From Serratia fonticola (GTDB taxonomy: Bacteria; Pseudomonadota; Gammaproteobacteria; Enterobacterales; Enterobacteriaceae), in assembly GCF_001006005.1 (NCBI RefSeq), contig NZ_CP011254.1:5642001-5706000 (forward strand): a stretch of 64,000 nucleotides of DNA. The letters are read 5' to 3'. Below the pieces are notes generated by a model that was given only the letters and a program-made list of their open reading frames with translations, did not search any database and was not told where the DNA came from. Made by a program: the position numbers and the translations under genes. Below are positions 19,703-28,734 of this stretch, in pieces. Every line of letters starts with the position of its first letter. Position 1 is the stretch's first letter.

Positions 19703-21487
19703 ATGGTGACAAACCGTCAGCGTTATCGTGAAAAAGTCTCCCAGATGATTAGCTGGGGGCACTGGTTCGCCTTATTTAATATTCTGCTCAGTATCGGGTT
19801 GGGCAGCCGCTACCTGTTTGTTACCGACTGGCCGTCCTCACTGCTGGGGCGAGTCTATGCGTTGGTCAGCCTGATTGGGCAGTTCAGCTTTATTGTCTTT
19901 GCCGCCTACCTGCTGATCATCTTCCCGCTCACCTTTGTGGTGATGTCGCAGCGCCTGCTGCGATTTATTTCCGCGACGTTGGCCACCGCCGGGCTGACGT
20001 TGCTGCTGGTCGACAGCGAAGTGTTTACCCACTTCCACCTGCACCTTAATCCGGTGGTGTGGGAGTTGGTGGTCAACCCAGATCAGAGTGAACTGGCGCG
20101 CGACTGGCAACTGGTGTTTATCGCCGTACCGGTGATATTCCTGATTGAAATGCTGTTTGCCACCTGGAGCTGGCAGAAACTGCGCAGCCTGAACCGGCGC
20201 AACTTCGGTAAGCCGCTGGCGGTGCTGTTCATCTGTTCGTTCTTTGCTTCGCACCTGATTTATATCTGGGCGGATGCCAATTTCTATCGGCCGATCACCA
20301 TGCAGCGCGCCAACTTGCCGCTCTCTTACCCCATGACCGCGCGTAAGTTCCTGGAAAAACACGGCCTGCTCGATCAGCAAGAATATGAGCGCCGCCTGAT
20401 GCAACAGGGCAATCCAGAAGCGGCGGCCGTTGAATATCCGCTCAATAGCCTGAACTACAGTGATAAAGGCAGCGGCTACAACCTGCTGATGATCGTGGTG
20501 AACGGCGTGCGTACCCAGGATCTGGCGCAAGACATGCCCGGCCTGAGCCGCTTTGCCCAGGAAAATATCCGCTTCAGCGACCATTACAGCTCCGGTAACC
20601 ATGCGGACACCGGCCTGTTTGGCCTGTTCTACGGTATTTCGCCTACCTATCTGGATGGCATTCTGGCCGGGCGCAAACCGGCCGCGTTGATTAGCGCGCT
20701 GAGCGATCAAGGCTATCAGTTCGGCCTGTTCTCTTCAGACGGTTTCAACGCCACGCTTTACCGCCAGGCACTATTGACCGATTTCTCGCTCCCGCCGGAA
20801 CCGTTCGTGCAGAGCGATGCTGCCACCACGCATCAGTGGCAGAGCTGGTTGGCCACTCAGAGCGGGAATAGCCCTTGGTTCTCCTATATCAATTTCAGCG
20901 GTGCAAAGTTCCCAGAAGGCGACAATAAGCTCTCGCCGGAAGCCTTTACCCAGCTCTATCGTACAGGCGCGAAAGACGTCGATGCGCAGATTGAGCAGGT
21001 GCTGGCAACGCTGAAAGAAAAAGGCCTGCTGGATAAAACCGTGGTGGTGATCACCGCCGAGCACGGCATAGAATTCAACGATACCGGCAAAGGCAACTGG
21101 GGAGCGGGCAGCAGCTTTAACCGCAGTCAGTTGCAGGTTCCGTTGGTCATTCACTGGCCAGGTACGCCAGCACAAACCATCAATAAGCTGACCAATCATA
21201 ACGATGTGATGCGTACATTGATGCAACGTCTGCTGCATGTGAAAACACCGGCTAACGACTATTCGCAGGGCGAAGACCTGTTTGCCGCACAGCGTAAAAA
21301 CAATTGGCTCGCCACCGGTGACGGCAGCCAGTTGGTGATCACCACGCCAACACAGACGCTGACATTGGATGGCAATGGCACCTACCGTGCCTACGATCAA
21401 GACGATAACGAGATCAAAGACGAGAAACCCCAGCTAGCCCTGCTGTTACAGGTGCTGACCGATGTAAAGCGCTTTATCGCCAACTAA
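19703..21487 (+). CDS. yejM: YejM (PbgA/LapC), inner-membrane regulator of LPS synthesis
   Basis: 594 residues: five N-terminal TM segments (within about 20-200) and a periplasmic alkaline-phosphatase/sulfatase-like domain (about 245-590) that in this family lacks full enzymatic function. YejM senses lipid A in the inner membrane and restrains LapB, thereby protecting LpxC from FtsH proteolysis. ATG 19703 closely follows yejL. It is the last gene of the conserved yej block, followed by tRNA-Pro. Confidence 0.95.
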   Translation: MVTNRQRYREKVSQMISWGHWFALFNILLSIGLGSRYLFVTDWPSSLLGRVYALVSLIGQFSFIVFAAYLLIIFPLTFVVMSQRLLRFISATLATAGLTLLLVDSEVFTHFHLHLNPVVWELVVNPDQSELARDWQLVFIAVPVIFLIEMLFATWSWQKLRSLNRRNFGKPLAVLFICSFFASHLIYIWADANFYRPITMQRANLPLSYPMTARKFLEKHGLLDQQEYERRLMQQGNPEAAAVEYPLNSLNYSDKGSGYNLLMIVVNGVRTQDLAQDMPGLSRFAQENIRFSDHYSSGNHADTGLFGLFYGISPTYLDGILAGRKPAALISALSDQGYQFGLFSSDGFNATLYRQALLTDFSLPPEPFVQSDAATTHQWQSWLATQSGNSPWFSYINFSGAKFPEGDNKLSPEAFTQLYRTGAKDVDAQIEQVLATLKEKGLLDKTVVVITAEHGIEFNDTGKGNWGAGSSFNRSQLQVPLVIHWPGTPAQTINKLTNHNDVMRTLMQRLLHVKTPANDYSQGEDLFAAQRKNNWLATGDGSQLVITTPTQTLTLDGNGTYRAYDQDDNEIKDEKPQLALLLQVLTDVKRFIAN

Positions 21488-21563
21488 ACTGCTTAAATCT
21501 AGAGCAATCGGTGAGGTAGCTGCTTGAATTTACATCTGAAAACGGTAGTATAGGGTTCTGCGT

Positions 21564-21640
21564 CGGCATGTAGCGCAGCCTGGTAGCGCACCGTCATGGG
21601 GTGTCGGGGGTCGGAGGTTCGAATCCTCTCATGCCGACCA
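21564..21640 (+). tRNA. proL: tRNA-Pro(GGG)
   Basis: 77 nt with encoded CCA. The acceptor stem CGGCATG pairs with CATGCCG, the D-loop contains AGCCTGGTAGCGC, the anticodon is GGG within TCATGGGGTG, and the T arm is GGTTCGAATCC. It differs from E. coli proL only around the acceptor stem, and lies in the same place downstream of yejM. Confidence 0.97.
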
Positions 21641-21650
21641 AACTTTCATA

Positions 21651-21680
21651 AAAAAACCAACCGCTTAGAGTTGGTTTTTT
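21651..21680 (+). terminator. Terminator after tRNA-Pro
   Basis: 11-bp stem (AAAAAACCAAC with GTTGGTTTTTT, 8-base loop), 10 bases past the tRNA end, ending in a T run. Confidence 0.9.
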
Positions 21681-21839
21681 TATGTCTGAATTTTAGCTAA
21701 TGGTACCGCCCCGTCTAACAGGCCATACCAATGGGTCATCTCAGGTCGTTCGCCAGATTGTGTCTCTCAATGGATGGCGTGACTGTTCACAAACACATCA
21801 CTAATCAGAGACCACCACCGATTAATAAGCCAACGAATT

Positions 21840-22310
21840 TCAGCTCTGCGGGCAGGCAACCAGATAGAGATCGTGGACTGGCATACTCGCATCAAAACCC
21901 CGCACTCTCTCTGGATCATCAATAGCCGGGTCAGCAAGCTGCTTGGCAACGTCGTCTACACTGACATCTTCAACATAAAAAGTCGCATCAGTCATTTTAT
22001 TGCAGTTAAAGTAGGTCCCCATTAATACCATTTTCCCAGGGGTCGTATAGCTCTCCTGTTTATTGACCAATGCCACAACACCATCCGCTCGTTTAGCGAC
22101 GACAGTATAGCTTTCCTCTGAGCGATCAAAAACATAGGCATCATTTTCTGGATAAGTCGACCATATAGTAGACTTCTCAGCAAACAACTCTGCCAAATTA
22201 ATCGCTGGCTTTAGTGCATTTTTGTTATCAGCATCTTGGGCAACTGCCGAAGTCACCACACCGATGGTGCCAACCGACATCATACCTAAAAAGAGTAATG
22301 TTTTTTTCAT
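21840..22310 (-). CDS. Secreted protein of unknown function
   Basis: 156 residues with a clear signal peptide (MKKTLLFLGMMSVGTIGVV... cleaved after AVA, about residue 24). The mature part of about 130 residues has two cysteines (one in YFNCNK, one four residues from the C terminus in VACPQS) that could form a disulfide. No known domain recognised. ATG 22310 has AAAGGG 11 bases upstream. It lies alone behind tRNA-Pro, where E. coli has unrelated genes, so it is accessory. Confidence 0.75.
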   Translation of the reverse strand: MKKTLLFLGMMSVGTIGVVTSAVAQDADNKNALKPAINLAELFAEKSTIWSTYPENDAYVFDRSEESYTVVAKRADGVVALVNKQESYTTPGKMVLMGTYFNCNKMTDATFYVEDVSVDDVAKQLADPAIDDPERVRGFDASMPVHDLYLVACPQS

Positions 22311-22589
22311 GCAATTAATTCCCTTTGGAAAAGTTTAAATATAACAGCTTAAATAATAGCCTTATGGCATGTAAAAAAAGTATTGCACAACCGAGCATCT
22401 TTGCACTCAATTATGATGGATGCATTCAAACGGATGCACAAAGATCAATATGCATAATAAAAACCAACGATTCATACCTTGACAAATAGTGAGTAATGGC
22501 AACGGCAAAATCCAGGTTAAGAATGTCACCCAATCTGACAGAGCTGACACCATCGACCTTTCCACAAGAAGTGTGGGGGCCATAACTCA

Positions 22590-23198
22590 TTATCGATGGC
22601 ACTCAGTTCGGAGATACCCCACCGTCGCAAACAGGCAAAGCGAATAGCCAAATAGCTCACAGCCCTCTTCCACCATATTCTTCACCACGCGGTGATACCC
22701 ATCGAGCATCAGCTCATGCCATAGCAGTTGCATACCAAACAGACGTGAAAATACTAATATGCATAGCAGCCCGGAAAACATCACGCCGTAACTTGGGTGA
22801 CTGAAGAAATGCGCTAGCCCACGTAGCGTAGCGGGCAGCTCTTTGAGTGCATAAAGCGCACAGATCAGCGTTACGGCTAAGGCAAACCATACCCAGGCAC
22901 CATGCCGCAGCATATCGAACACAAAGTCCATCTCGCGGATCAGCATACATAGGAAGAAACCACCGATTAATACCCTGGCATGCCGATGCTCCGCCTGACG
23001 ATAAGCGGAGATAAAGAAGCTGAGGGCTATCGCCACCAGTATGATCTCTTGGGTTACCTCGGTGAGCGACGTCTCGGAGACAAAGTTATGCAGCCAATGA
23101 ACGTCAATGAAGATCAGCCCCATCAAGAATGCTAGACAGATACCGGATAGAAGGAAGACACACAGCTTTCTAATAATTATGGATAAATCTTGTTGCAT
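22590..23198 (-). CDS. Polytopic membrane protein of unknown function with Fur-box-like site at its start
   Basis: 202 residues from ATG 23198 (MQQDLSIII); a TTG at 23222 would add eight residues. About six hydrophobic segments; charged loops such as AYRQAEHRHAR and MLIREMDF separate them. No family recognised. The start is immediately preceded by a 15-base Fur-box-like sequence, which suggests iron-repressed expression. No good ribosome site is seen for either start, so the 5' end is uncertain. Stand-alone gene. Confidence 0.65.
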   Translation of the reverse strand: MQQDLSIIIRKLCVFLLSGICLAFLMGLIFIDVHWLHNFVSETSLTEVTQEIILVAIALSFFISAYRQAEHRHARVLIGGFFLCMLIREMDFVFDMLRHGAWVWFALAVTLICALYALKELPATLRGLAHFFSHPSYGVMFSGLLCILVFSRLFGMQLLWHELMLDGYHRVVKNMVEEGCELFGYSLCLFATVGYLRTECHR

Positions 23199-23200
23199 AT

Positions 23201-23215
23201 TAAGAATGATTATCA
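23201..23215 (-). promoter_or_regulatory. Candidate Fur box
   Basis: TAAGAATGATTATCA matches the 7-1-7 Fur consensus TGATAATnATTATCA at 12 of 14 specified positions. It lies between a plausible minus-strand promoter near 23225-23255 and the membrane-protein start. Confidence 0.55.
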
Positions 23216-23380
23216 ATTTCAAGGTGGCTCTATACTATTAACCTCGGCCAAGGATACCGTGGCAATTAGTGCGTAATGGCGATATTGGCAACTCTATAGA
23301 GCACACATCCCCCAAAATAGACCACGATAAAATTTTCCCCTCCCCCTCTTGCACTCACCCCGTCCCTTCGGTCAGAATAA

Positions 23381-23396
23381 CTGTATACATAAACAG
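23381..23396 (+). promoter_or_regulatory. LexA box upstream of the dinI-like gene
   Basis: CTGTATACATAAACAG has the full CTGT-N8-ACAG LexA consensus and lies within flanking AA...TA as in strong boxes. It ends 18 bases before the dinI-like ATG, so it overlaps the promoter. Confidence 0.88.
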
Positions 23397-23414
23397 TAAA
23401 TTTAGGGTTGGGCT

Positions 23415-23657
23415 ATGTTCGTTGAATTGGTGTTTGATAAGCGTAATGTCGCAGGGATCCCTGGTGCCGATGAAATCATCAAGGCCGAGCTGACAAAACG
23501 GGTACATCGTATCTTCCCGGATGCAGAAGTGAAGGTAAAACCCATGCAGGCCAACGGCCTTAACTCAGACGCCAGCAAAAGTGACCGCGAGAAGTTAAAC
23601 CGTATGCTGGAAGAGATGTTCGAAGAGTCTGACCAATGGCTGGCCACCGATATTTAA
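23415..23657 (+). CDS. dinI: DinI-family SOS protein
   Basis: 80 residues, DinI family. The acidic C-terminal helix (REKLNRMLEEMFEESDQW) is typical and the length matches E. coli DinI (81). DinI binds RecA filaments and modulates LexA and UmuD cleavage. A consensus LexA box directly upstream supports SOS induction. It could be a DinI paralogue rather than the orthologue. ATG 23415 has AGGG 8 bases upstream; a strong terminator follows. Confidence 0.85.
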   Translation: MFVELVFDKRNVAGIPGADEIIKAELTKRVHRIFPDAEVKVKPMQANGLNSDASKSDREKLNRMLEEMFEESDQWLATDI

Positions 23658-23707
23658 AGGGCCGAAGGGCGCGGTCATTGACTGCGCCGCACATGGACGC
23701 CAAAAAC

Positions 23708-23739
23708 AAAAAACCCCAGCATTTCTGCTGGGGTTTTTT
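23708..23739 (+). terminator. Intrinsic terminator after dinI
   Basis: Stem AAACCCCAGC with GCTGGGGTTT, 6-base loop, followed by T residues. It also lies immediately past the 3' end of the minus-strand tRNA-Thr, so it may act for both strands. Confidence 0.9.
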
Positions 23740-23742
23740 ATA

Positions 23743-23818
<76 letters not shown>

Positions 23819-23927
23819 GAAATCTGTCGGAAGTAGTGCTGTTTCCGTGGGGCGCAATATAATACAGCCAGACTGGAACAATCAAGCGTAATCAACAGAT
23901 TATTTATCTTGTTGATTAAAAAACGGC

Positions 23928-24851
23928 TTATATGCCGAATTTCTCACCGATGGCCCGTTCTTCACGACTTAATGTCTGATTAATATAGTCCACAAACAGG
24001 TCCAACGCCGTGCTCCGCTGCCGCCCCAGAGGTAATTGCAACTGCAAGGTCCGCGGGCTTTGCTGCTCGACAGCAAAAGGTTTCAGGATCAATCCTTGCG
24101 GCTGCAACAACGGCATCGCGGTAAACTGGCTACAGATGGTCACCGCCAGCGGGGAGCCCTGTAAAAAATAGTACAGCGTGGAAAAGTTATCACAGGTTAG
24201 CACTGGTTCAATGAAGGTGCCATTCATCTGGCAAGCGATATCAAACAGCTGACGTACCGTGGAGCCCGGCTCTGGCAGACACACCGGATACTGGCAGAGA
24301 TCCGCCAGAACCACCTGCCTGTCGGCTAATGGGTGCTCCTTTCTCATCAACAACAAGACCGGGGCAGGCCACGAAGCCGCTACCTCAACGCCCCGCTCTG
24401 GGTGCAAACTAAACTGCAGCACCATGTCACACTCGCCATTGCGTACCAACCGCGCCAACGTTTTAGTGTCTGCCACCGTCAGCACGAAGCTGACAGCCGG
24501 GTATTCTGCACGAAAACGCGCCATCAGTTGTGGCATCAGCATAAAGGCCACTCCATTACTACAGGCCACGCGTAGCGCAGTACGCCGTTCGGCTTTCAAC
24601 CCTTTGATTTCTGCCACCGCCTGCTCAATATTCAGCAGGCTTTTACGAATATGGTTTTCAAAAATCTGCCCGGCCTCGGTCAGCACCATCCCCCGCGCGT
24701 GGCGTTCGAACAATGGCGTACCAACCTGCGCTTCCAGGCGCTGGATCTGCCTGCTGATCGCCGATACCGCCACAAACAGCTGTTCACTGGCCGCACTGAG
24801 TGAACCACAGTTGGCGACCACCAGAAAAAAGCGAACCTCGCTACTCAACAT
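23928..24851 (-). CDS. LysR-family transcriptional regulator
   Basis: 307 residues from ATG 24851, which has GGAGAGG 6-12 bases upstream; the long in-frame extension to 24989 is not part of the protein. N-terminal helix-turn-helix at about 1-60 (SLSAASEQLFVAVSAISRQIQRLE), then a LysR substrate-binding domain. It is divergent from an M20 peptidase-MFS transporter operon across 165 bases and is the likely regulator of that operon, with an imported or hydrolysed compound as coinducer. Confidence 0.9.
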   Translation of the reverse strand: MLSSEVRFFLVVANCGSLSAASEQLFVAVSAISRQIQRLEAQVGTPLFERHARGMVLTEAGQIFENHIRKSLLNIEQAVAEIKGLKAERRTALRVACSNGVAFMLMPQLMARFRAEYPAVSFVLTVADTKTLARLVRNGECDMVLQFSLHPERGVEVAASWPAPVLLLMRKEHPLADRQVVLADLCQYPVCLPEPGSTVRQLFDIACQMNGTFIEPVLTCDNFSTLYYFLQGSPLAVTICSQFTAMPLLQPQGLILKPFAVEQQSPRTLQLQLPLGRQRSTALDLFVDYINQTLSREERAIGEKFGI

Positions 24852-25016
24852 GCCGTCCCTCTCCTTGGTGCAAAGCTTGCCAACGAGCAAACGACCGTTG
24901 CCTTTAAAGCAAAGCTTGTTTGTTAAATGGATAATTGTGGCAAACCCCGATTTTAGCTTAGATAACAAACACAACAAGTAAAACAACACAACGCAAACAC
25001 AACAGGGAAAATAATC
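24852..25016. promoter_or_regulatory. Divergent LysR / M20-MFS operon promoter region
   Basis: 165 bases, AT-rich, with tandem ACAA/AACACAAC repeats at 24968-25003 just upstream of the M20 gene. LysR proteins normally bind such intergenic sites to control the divergent operon and themselves. No exact T-N11-A box could be singled out. Confidence 0.5.
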
Positions 25017-26432
25017 ATGACGGGTGAACAGGCCGTCGCTTTGGCGACAGCGTATTTTGACAGTGGCGAATTACGCCGCATATTGGCGCGGCGCATCGCG
25101 CTGGCCACCGAAAGCCAGCGGCATGACGACGATGCCGGCATTTTGCTCTACCTAGAACAGGAAATCATGCCACCGTTACGGGCGCTGGGTTTCGAGTTAC
25201 AACTGTTCGATAACCCGGAAGCGGCCAACCGCCCGTTTCTGATCGCCGTACGCATTGAAGACCCTTCATTACCTACCCTGCTGAGCTATGGCCACGGCGA
25301 TGTGGTTTTCGGCGACGACGAGAACTGGCGCACAGGCCTTTCGCCTTGGGAATTGAGTGAAGAAGGCGATCGTTGGTACGGCCGTGGCAGCGCGGATAAC
25401 AAAGGGCAGCACAGTATTAACCTGGCGGCGCTAGAGCAGGTTTTCCAAGCACGCGGGGGTAAACTAGGGTTCAACTGCAAGCTGATTTTCGAAATGGGAG
25501 AAGAGATCGGTTCCCCTGGGCTAACGGCCATTTGCCAACAGCAACGCGAATTGCTGCAAGCCGATCTGTTTATCGCCTCCGATGGCCCACGGCTGAACGC
25601 CACACAGCCAACATTGTTCCTAGGCTCACGCGGCTGTATCAATTTCCGCCTCAGCATCCACGCCAGGGATAACGCCTATCACTCTGGCAACTGGGGGGGA
25701 TTACTCAGCAATCCCGGAACCCAACTGGCTAATGCCATCACCTCTCTGGTTAATCAGCACGGTCAGTTACAGGTTGCAGCGCTGAAACCCGCCCCTCTGG
25801 ATGACAACCTGCGCACCATTTTGCGCGATCTCAGCGTTGGCGGCCAAGCTGGCGATCCAGCGATCGATGAGAACTGGGGTGAAGCTGGCCTGACCCCAAG
25901 CGAGCGCCTGTATGGTTGGAACACGCTTGAAGTACTGGCCTATCAAACGGGCAACCCAGCCCGGCCAATGAACGCCATCCCCGGCAGCGCTTCAGCGGTA
26001 TGCCAACTGCGCTTCGTGGTCGGTACCGACTGGCAAAATCTGGTCAACCATGTCCAGCAACATCTGCAATTACACGGTTTTGGCAATGTAGAAGTGGAAT
26101 GGCTGCATGGTTCACCGGCCACCCGGCTCAATCCACAAGACCCTCTCGTTCCTTGGGCACTTGAGATCCTGCAACAAACCAGCGGCAAAAAACCCGCATT
26201 GCTGCCCAATCTGGGCGGCTCACTGCCTAATGACGTATTTGCCGATACGCTGGGACTGCCCACGCTGTGGATCCCCCACTCCTATCCGGCCTGTGGTCAA
26301 CACGGGGTCAATGAGCATATGTTGATATCCATTGCTCGTGAAGGATTGCAGATCATGACTCGTCTGTTCTGGGAGTTGGGCGAAAATGGCAGCACGATCC
26401 TGGCACAACGCCGGGCAGGAGAGTCCTCATGA
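25017..26432 (+). CDS. M20-family zinc metallopeptidase / amidohydrolase
   Basis: 471 residues, no signal peptide, so cytoplasmic. M20 metal ligands are visible: H93 and D95 in YGHGD, D127 in GSADNKGQH, the E162-E163 pair in EMGEEIGS, and a late histidine in PACGQHGVNEHM. The catalytic domain is interrupted by a dimerisation domain at about 200-340. M20 enzymes hydrolyse dipeptides, N-acyl amino acids or carbamoyl compounds; the substrate here is unknown. The stop overlaps the start of the following MFS gene (ATGA), so uptake and hydrolysis are coupled. Confidence 0.9.
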   Translation: MTGEQAVALATAYFDSGELRRILARRIALATESQRHDDDAGILLYLEQEIMPPLRALGFELQLFDNPEAANRPFLIAVRIEDPSLPTLLSYGHGDVVFGDDENWRTGLSPWELSEEGDRWYGRGSADNKGQHSINLAALEQVFQARGGKLGFNCKLIFEMGEEIGSPGLTAICQQQRELLQADLFIASDGPRLNATQPTLFLGSRGCINFRLSIHARDNAYHSGNWGGLLSNPGTQLANAITSLVNQHGQLQVAALKPAPLDDNLRTILRDLSVGGQAGDPAIDENWGEAGLTPSERLYGWNTLEVLAYQTGNPARPMNAIPGSASAVCQLRFVVGTDWQNLVNHVQQHLQLHGFGNVEVEWLHGSPATRLNPQDPLVPWALEILQQTSGKKPALLPNLGGSLPNDVFADTLGLPTLWIPHSYPACGQHGVNEHMLISIAREGLQIMTRLFWELGENGSTILAQRRAGESS

Positions 26433-27703
26433 GCGCGATAGCCCAACAGGATAGCGTAGCGAAGCCCAATTTGTATAAAACGCTGTTTGCCACCTGCATT
26501 GGCAACGCGTTGGAATGGTTCGATATCGCGGTTTATGGCTTTTTCGCCAGCTATATCGCCCATGCCTTTTTCCCTACGGAGGATCCGGCCGTTTCATTGT
26601 TGCTGACTTTCGGCAGCTTTGGTGTCTCATTCTTGATCCGCCCACTGGGTGCTGTGGTGCTCGGAGCCTACGCCGATCGGGTTGGCCGCAAGAAGGCACT
26701 TTTGATGTCCATCAGCCTGATGCTGCTTGGCGGTGCGATCATCACCTTTATGCCGTCTTACGCCACCATTGGGCTGGCGGCTCCGCTGATGATCCTGATT
26801 GCCCGATTGATTCAGGGTTTTTCCGCCGGTGGGGAGTTTGGCAGTTCAACCGCCTTTCTGGTCGAACACTTCCCGGAGCGCAAGGCGTTTATCGCCAGCT
26901 GGCAGTTTGCCACGCAAGGCGCCAGCACGCTGATGGCTTCCGCCTTCGGGTTAGGCATGACCCACTGGCTGACAGAAAGCCAAATCCAGGACTGGGGCTG
27001 GCGTATTCCCTTTGCTTTTGGGCTGCTGATCGGTCCGGTGGGGCTGTATATCCGCCGCCATGTACATGAGCCAGCCAGCTTCGTACAGCAGCAGAAACCC
27101 GAAGCACCGTTAAAGATGCTGGTCGGTAATCAAAAAAACCTGCTGTTACTGGCCATCGGACTGATGGTGATTTCCACCGCCATCAACTACATGCTGAACT
27201 ATGTACCCACCTATGCCACCAAAAACCTGAATCTGTCTGGTTCCGCCGCCTTTAGTGCAACCCTGTTAGCCGGTGTGATTTTAACGGTGGTCACCCCAAT
27301 CATGGGACTATGGGCGGAAAAAGTCGGCCGCCTGCCGTTAATGTGGGGTTCGCTGATCCTGCTGCTGCTGACTATTTACCCGGCATTCCTGCTGGTGGTG
27401 AACCACACTTCGCCAATGATGCTGATGTTGATGGTTGGCTGGCTGGCCTTGTTGAAGTCCATCTACTTCTCGACGGTGCCTTCGGTGATGGCCGATTTGT
27501 TCCCGATGGCAACACGGGCCAGCGGTATGGCGATCAGCTACAACGTGGCGGTGACGGTATTTGGTGGCTTTGCGCCGCTGATCTGCACCCTGCTGATCAC
27601 CGCAACCGGGACCAGCCTGGCACCAAGCTATTATCTGATGATGATGGCACTGCTGAGCGGCTGGGCACTGTTAGGGAGCAGAAAGCATTTGCGTTCGGCC
27701 TGA
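26429..27703 (+). CDS. MFS transporter, metabolite:H+ symporter (MHS/ProP-like) type
   Basis: 424 residues with 12 hydrophobic segments. The N terminus has the MHS pattern IGNALEWFDIAVYGFFASY, followed by GAYADRVGRKKAL in loop 2-3 and IARLIQGFSAGGEFG in TM4-5. Members import proline, betaine, citrate, alpha-ketoglutarate or related organic acids with protons. Translationally coupled to the M20 hydrolase, so it probably brings in the hydrolase substrate under control of the divergent LysR protein. Confidence 0.9.
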   Translation: MSAIAQQDSVAKPNLYKTLFATCIGNALEWFDIAVYGFFASYIAHAFFPTEDPAVSLLLTFGSFGVSFLIRPLGAVVLGAYADRVGRKKALLMSISLMLLGGAIITFMPSYATIGLAAPLMILIARLIQGFSAGGEFGSSTAFLVEHFPERKAFIASWQFATQGASTLMASAFGLGMTHWLTESQIQDWGWRIPFAFGLLIGPVGLYIRRHVHEPASFVQQQKPEAPLKMLVGNQKNLLLLAIGLMVISTAINYMLNYVPTYATKNLNLSGSAAFSATLLAGVILTVVTPIMGLWAEKVGRLPLMWGSLILLLLTIYPAFLLVVNHTSPMMLMLMVGWLALLKSIYFSTVPSVMADLFPMATRASGMAISYNVAVTVFGGFAPLICTLLITATGTSLAPSYYLMMMALLSGWALLGSRKHLRSA

Positions 27704-27737
27704 TAAACACCCACAGGCTATTGGAATAATTAACCTA

Positions 27738-27771
27738 TTTACCCCCTTGAAGAGATCCTCAAGGGGGTAAA
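27738..27771. terminator. Bidirectional terminator between MFS gene and aspartoacylase remnant
   Basis: Perfect 13-bp stem (27738-27750 with 27759-27771, loop 8) between two convergent genes; the plus-strand side continues into A residues and is T-rich on the minus side. Confidence 0.75.
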
Positions 27772-27785
27772 AAATCTCACGTCAA

Positions 27786-28706
27786 TTAGCAACCATCGGC
27801 ACACTGAGGTTCAGGATTGTTGAACAGGATACGAACCAGTAAAGCCCGGGGTTCGCGCAAAGGATCATTGCCGATAGCTAACACTCGACCATCATGGGTC
27901 GCAGTATATTCCCGAATGGTGTCGCCAAATGCATTACGCTGAACCGCCACCTTCTGCCCTTTGACCACCGTATCGCCGACCTTAACCAGAACCTCGGCAA
28001 ATCCGCCAACCTCAGCCCGGATCGAGCTCATTTCATTACCGATAAAGGTTTTTTGCTCTTTAGCCGTTGTCCCTAATGTGCCGGCTGTCATGCCTTGTTG
28101 AACCATCAGGTTACGCACCCCTGTCAAGCTACGTGCGATAAGTTCAGGTTGATAAAGCTTGGGCTTGCCAATTTCGAGTGTAATGGCAGGGATCTTGTTT
28201 TCAACGAAAGTGGTTTCGACAGAGCCTTTCTCACCAGGATCGGCTTTAATCTGGTCCGCCGGGAACAATTCAGCCATTTGCTTCACCTGCGGGTTACGAT
28301 AATCCGCATAGATGAACAAGGGATATTCGGTACCCCGGCTCTGCGTATGCATATCAACGAACAGGGTGGCATTGCCCGCCCACAAATTATTCCATAACAG
28401 CCAAGCCTGCTGTTCGGCAGCGTTGCCTTTTTCCTTGCCCGGCCAGACCCGGTTGAAATCGACCATATCCCCCCCGTCATTGGCCAACTGCCAGTTTCGG
28501 TTATTGGCCAACATGCCGGAAGGATTCGCGCCCACGGCACCGATCACACTGCCTTTCAACTCTGCGGGATCCAGCTTTTCAAACACCTGCTGTATCACCC
28601 GGGTGCCATTTAGTTCATCACCATGGACCGCCGCTTGCAGACCCAGCTTAGGGTCAGGTTGTGCGCCTTTTGCCACCATAACAGGAACATACCAAACTAG
28701 CGCCTC
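27786..28706 (-). pseudogene. Succinylglutamate desuccinylase/aspartoacylase family gene, 5' end lost
   Basis: The longest ATG frame (27786-28679, 297 residues) starts inside the fold at MVAKGAQ. Family-like sequence continues upstream in frame (ALVWYVPV) to a TGA stop at about 28707-28709. The usual N-terminal signal peptide and first roughly 60 residues are missing. Retained features are the zinc-binding HGDE motif, the later DMHTQSRG histidine, and a C-terminal barrel-sandwich-like region. The breakpoint abuts the pppA terminator hairpin. An internal start could still give a shortened protein, but without export signal. Confidence 0.75.
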
Positions 28707-28726
28707 TCATCAAGACATAGGCGCTA
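28698..28726 (-). terminator. Hairpin after the prepilin peptidase gene
   Basis: 8-bp perfect stem (28698-28705 with 28719-28726), 13-base loop, starting 9 bases past the gspO stop on the minus strand. It marks the end of the gsp operon and the junction with the truncated aspartoacylase gene. Confidence 0.6.
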
Positions 28727-28734
28727 TTTTCAGC

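Noticed and set aside
21731..21925. 64-codon plus-strand ORF behind tRNA-Pro
   Set aside because: Overlaps the secreted-protein gene in antisense, with no supporting signals.
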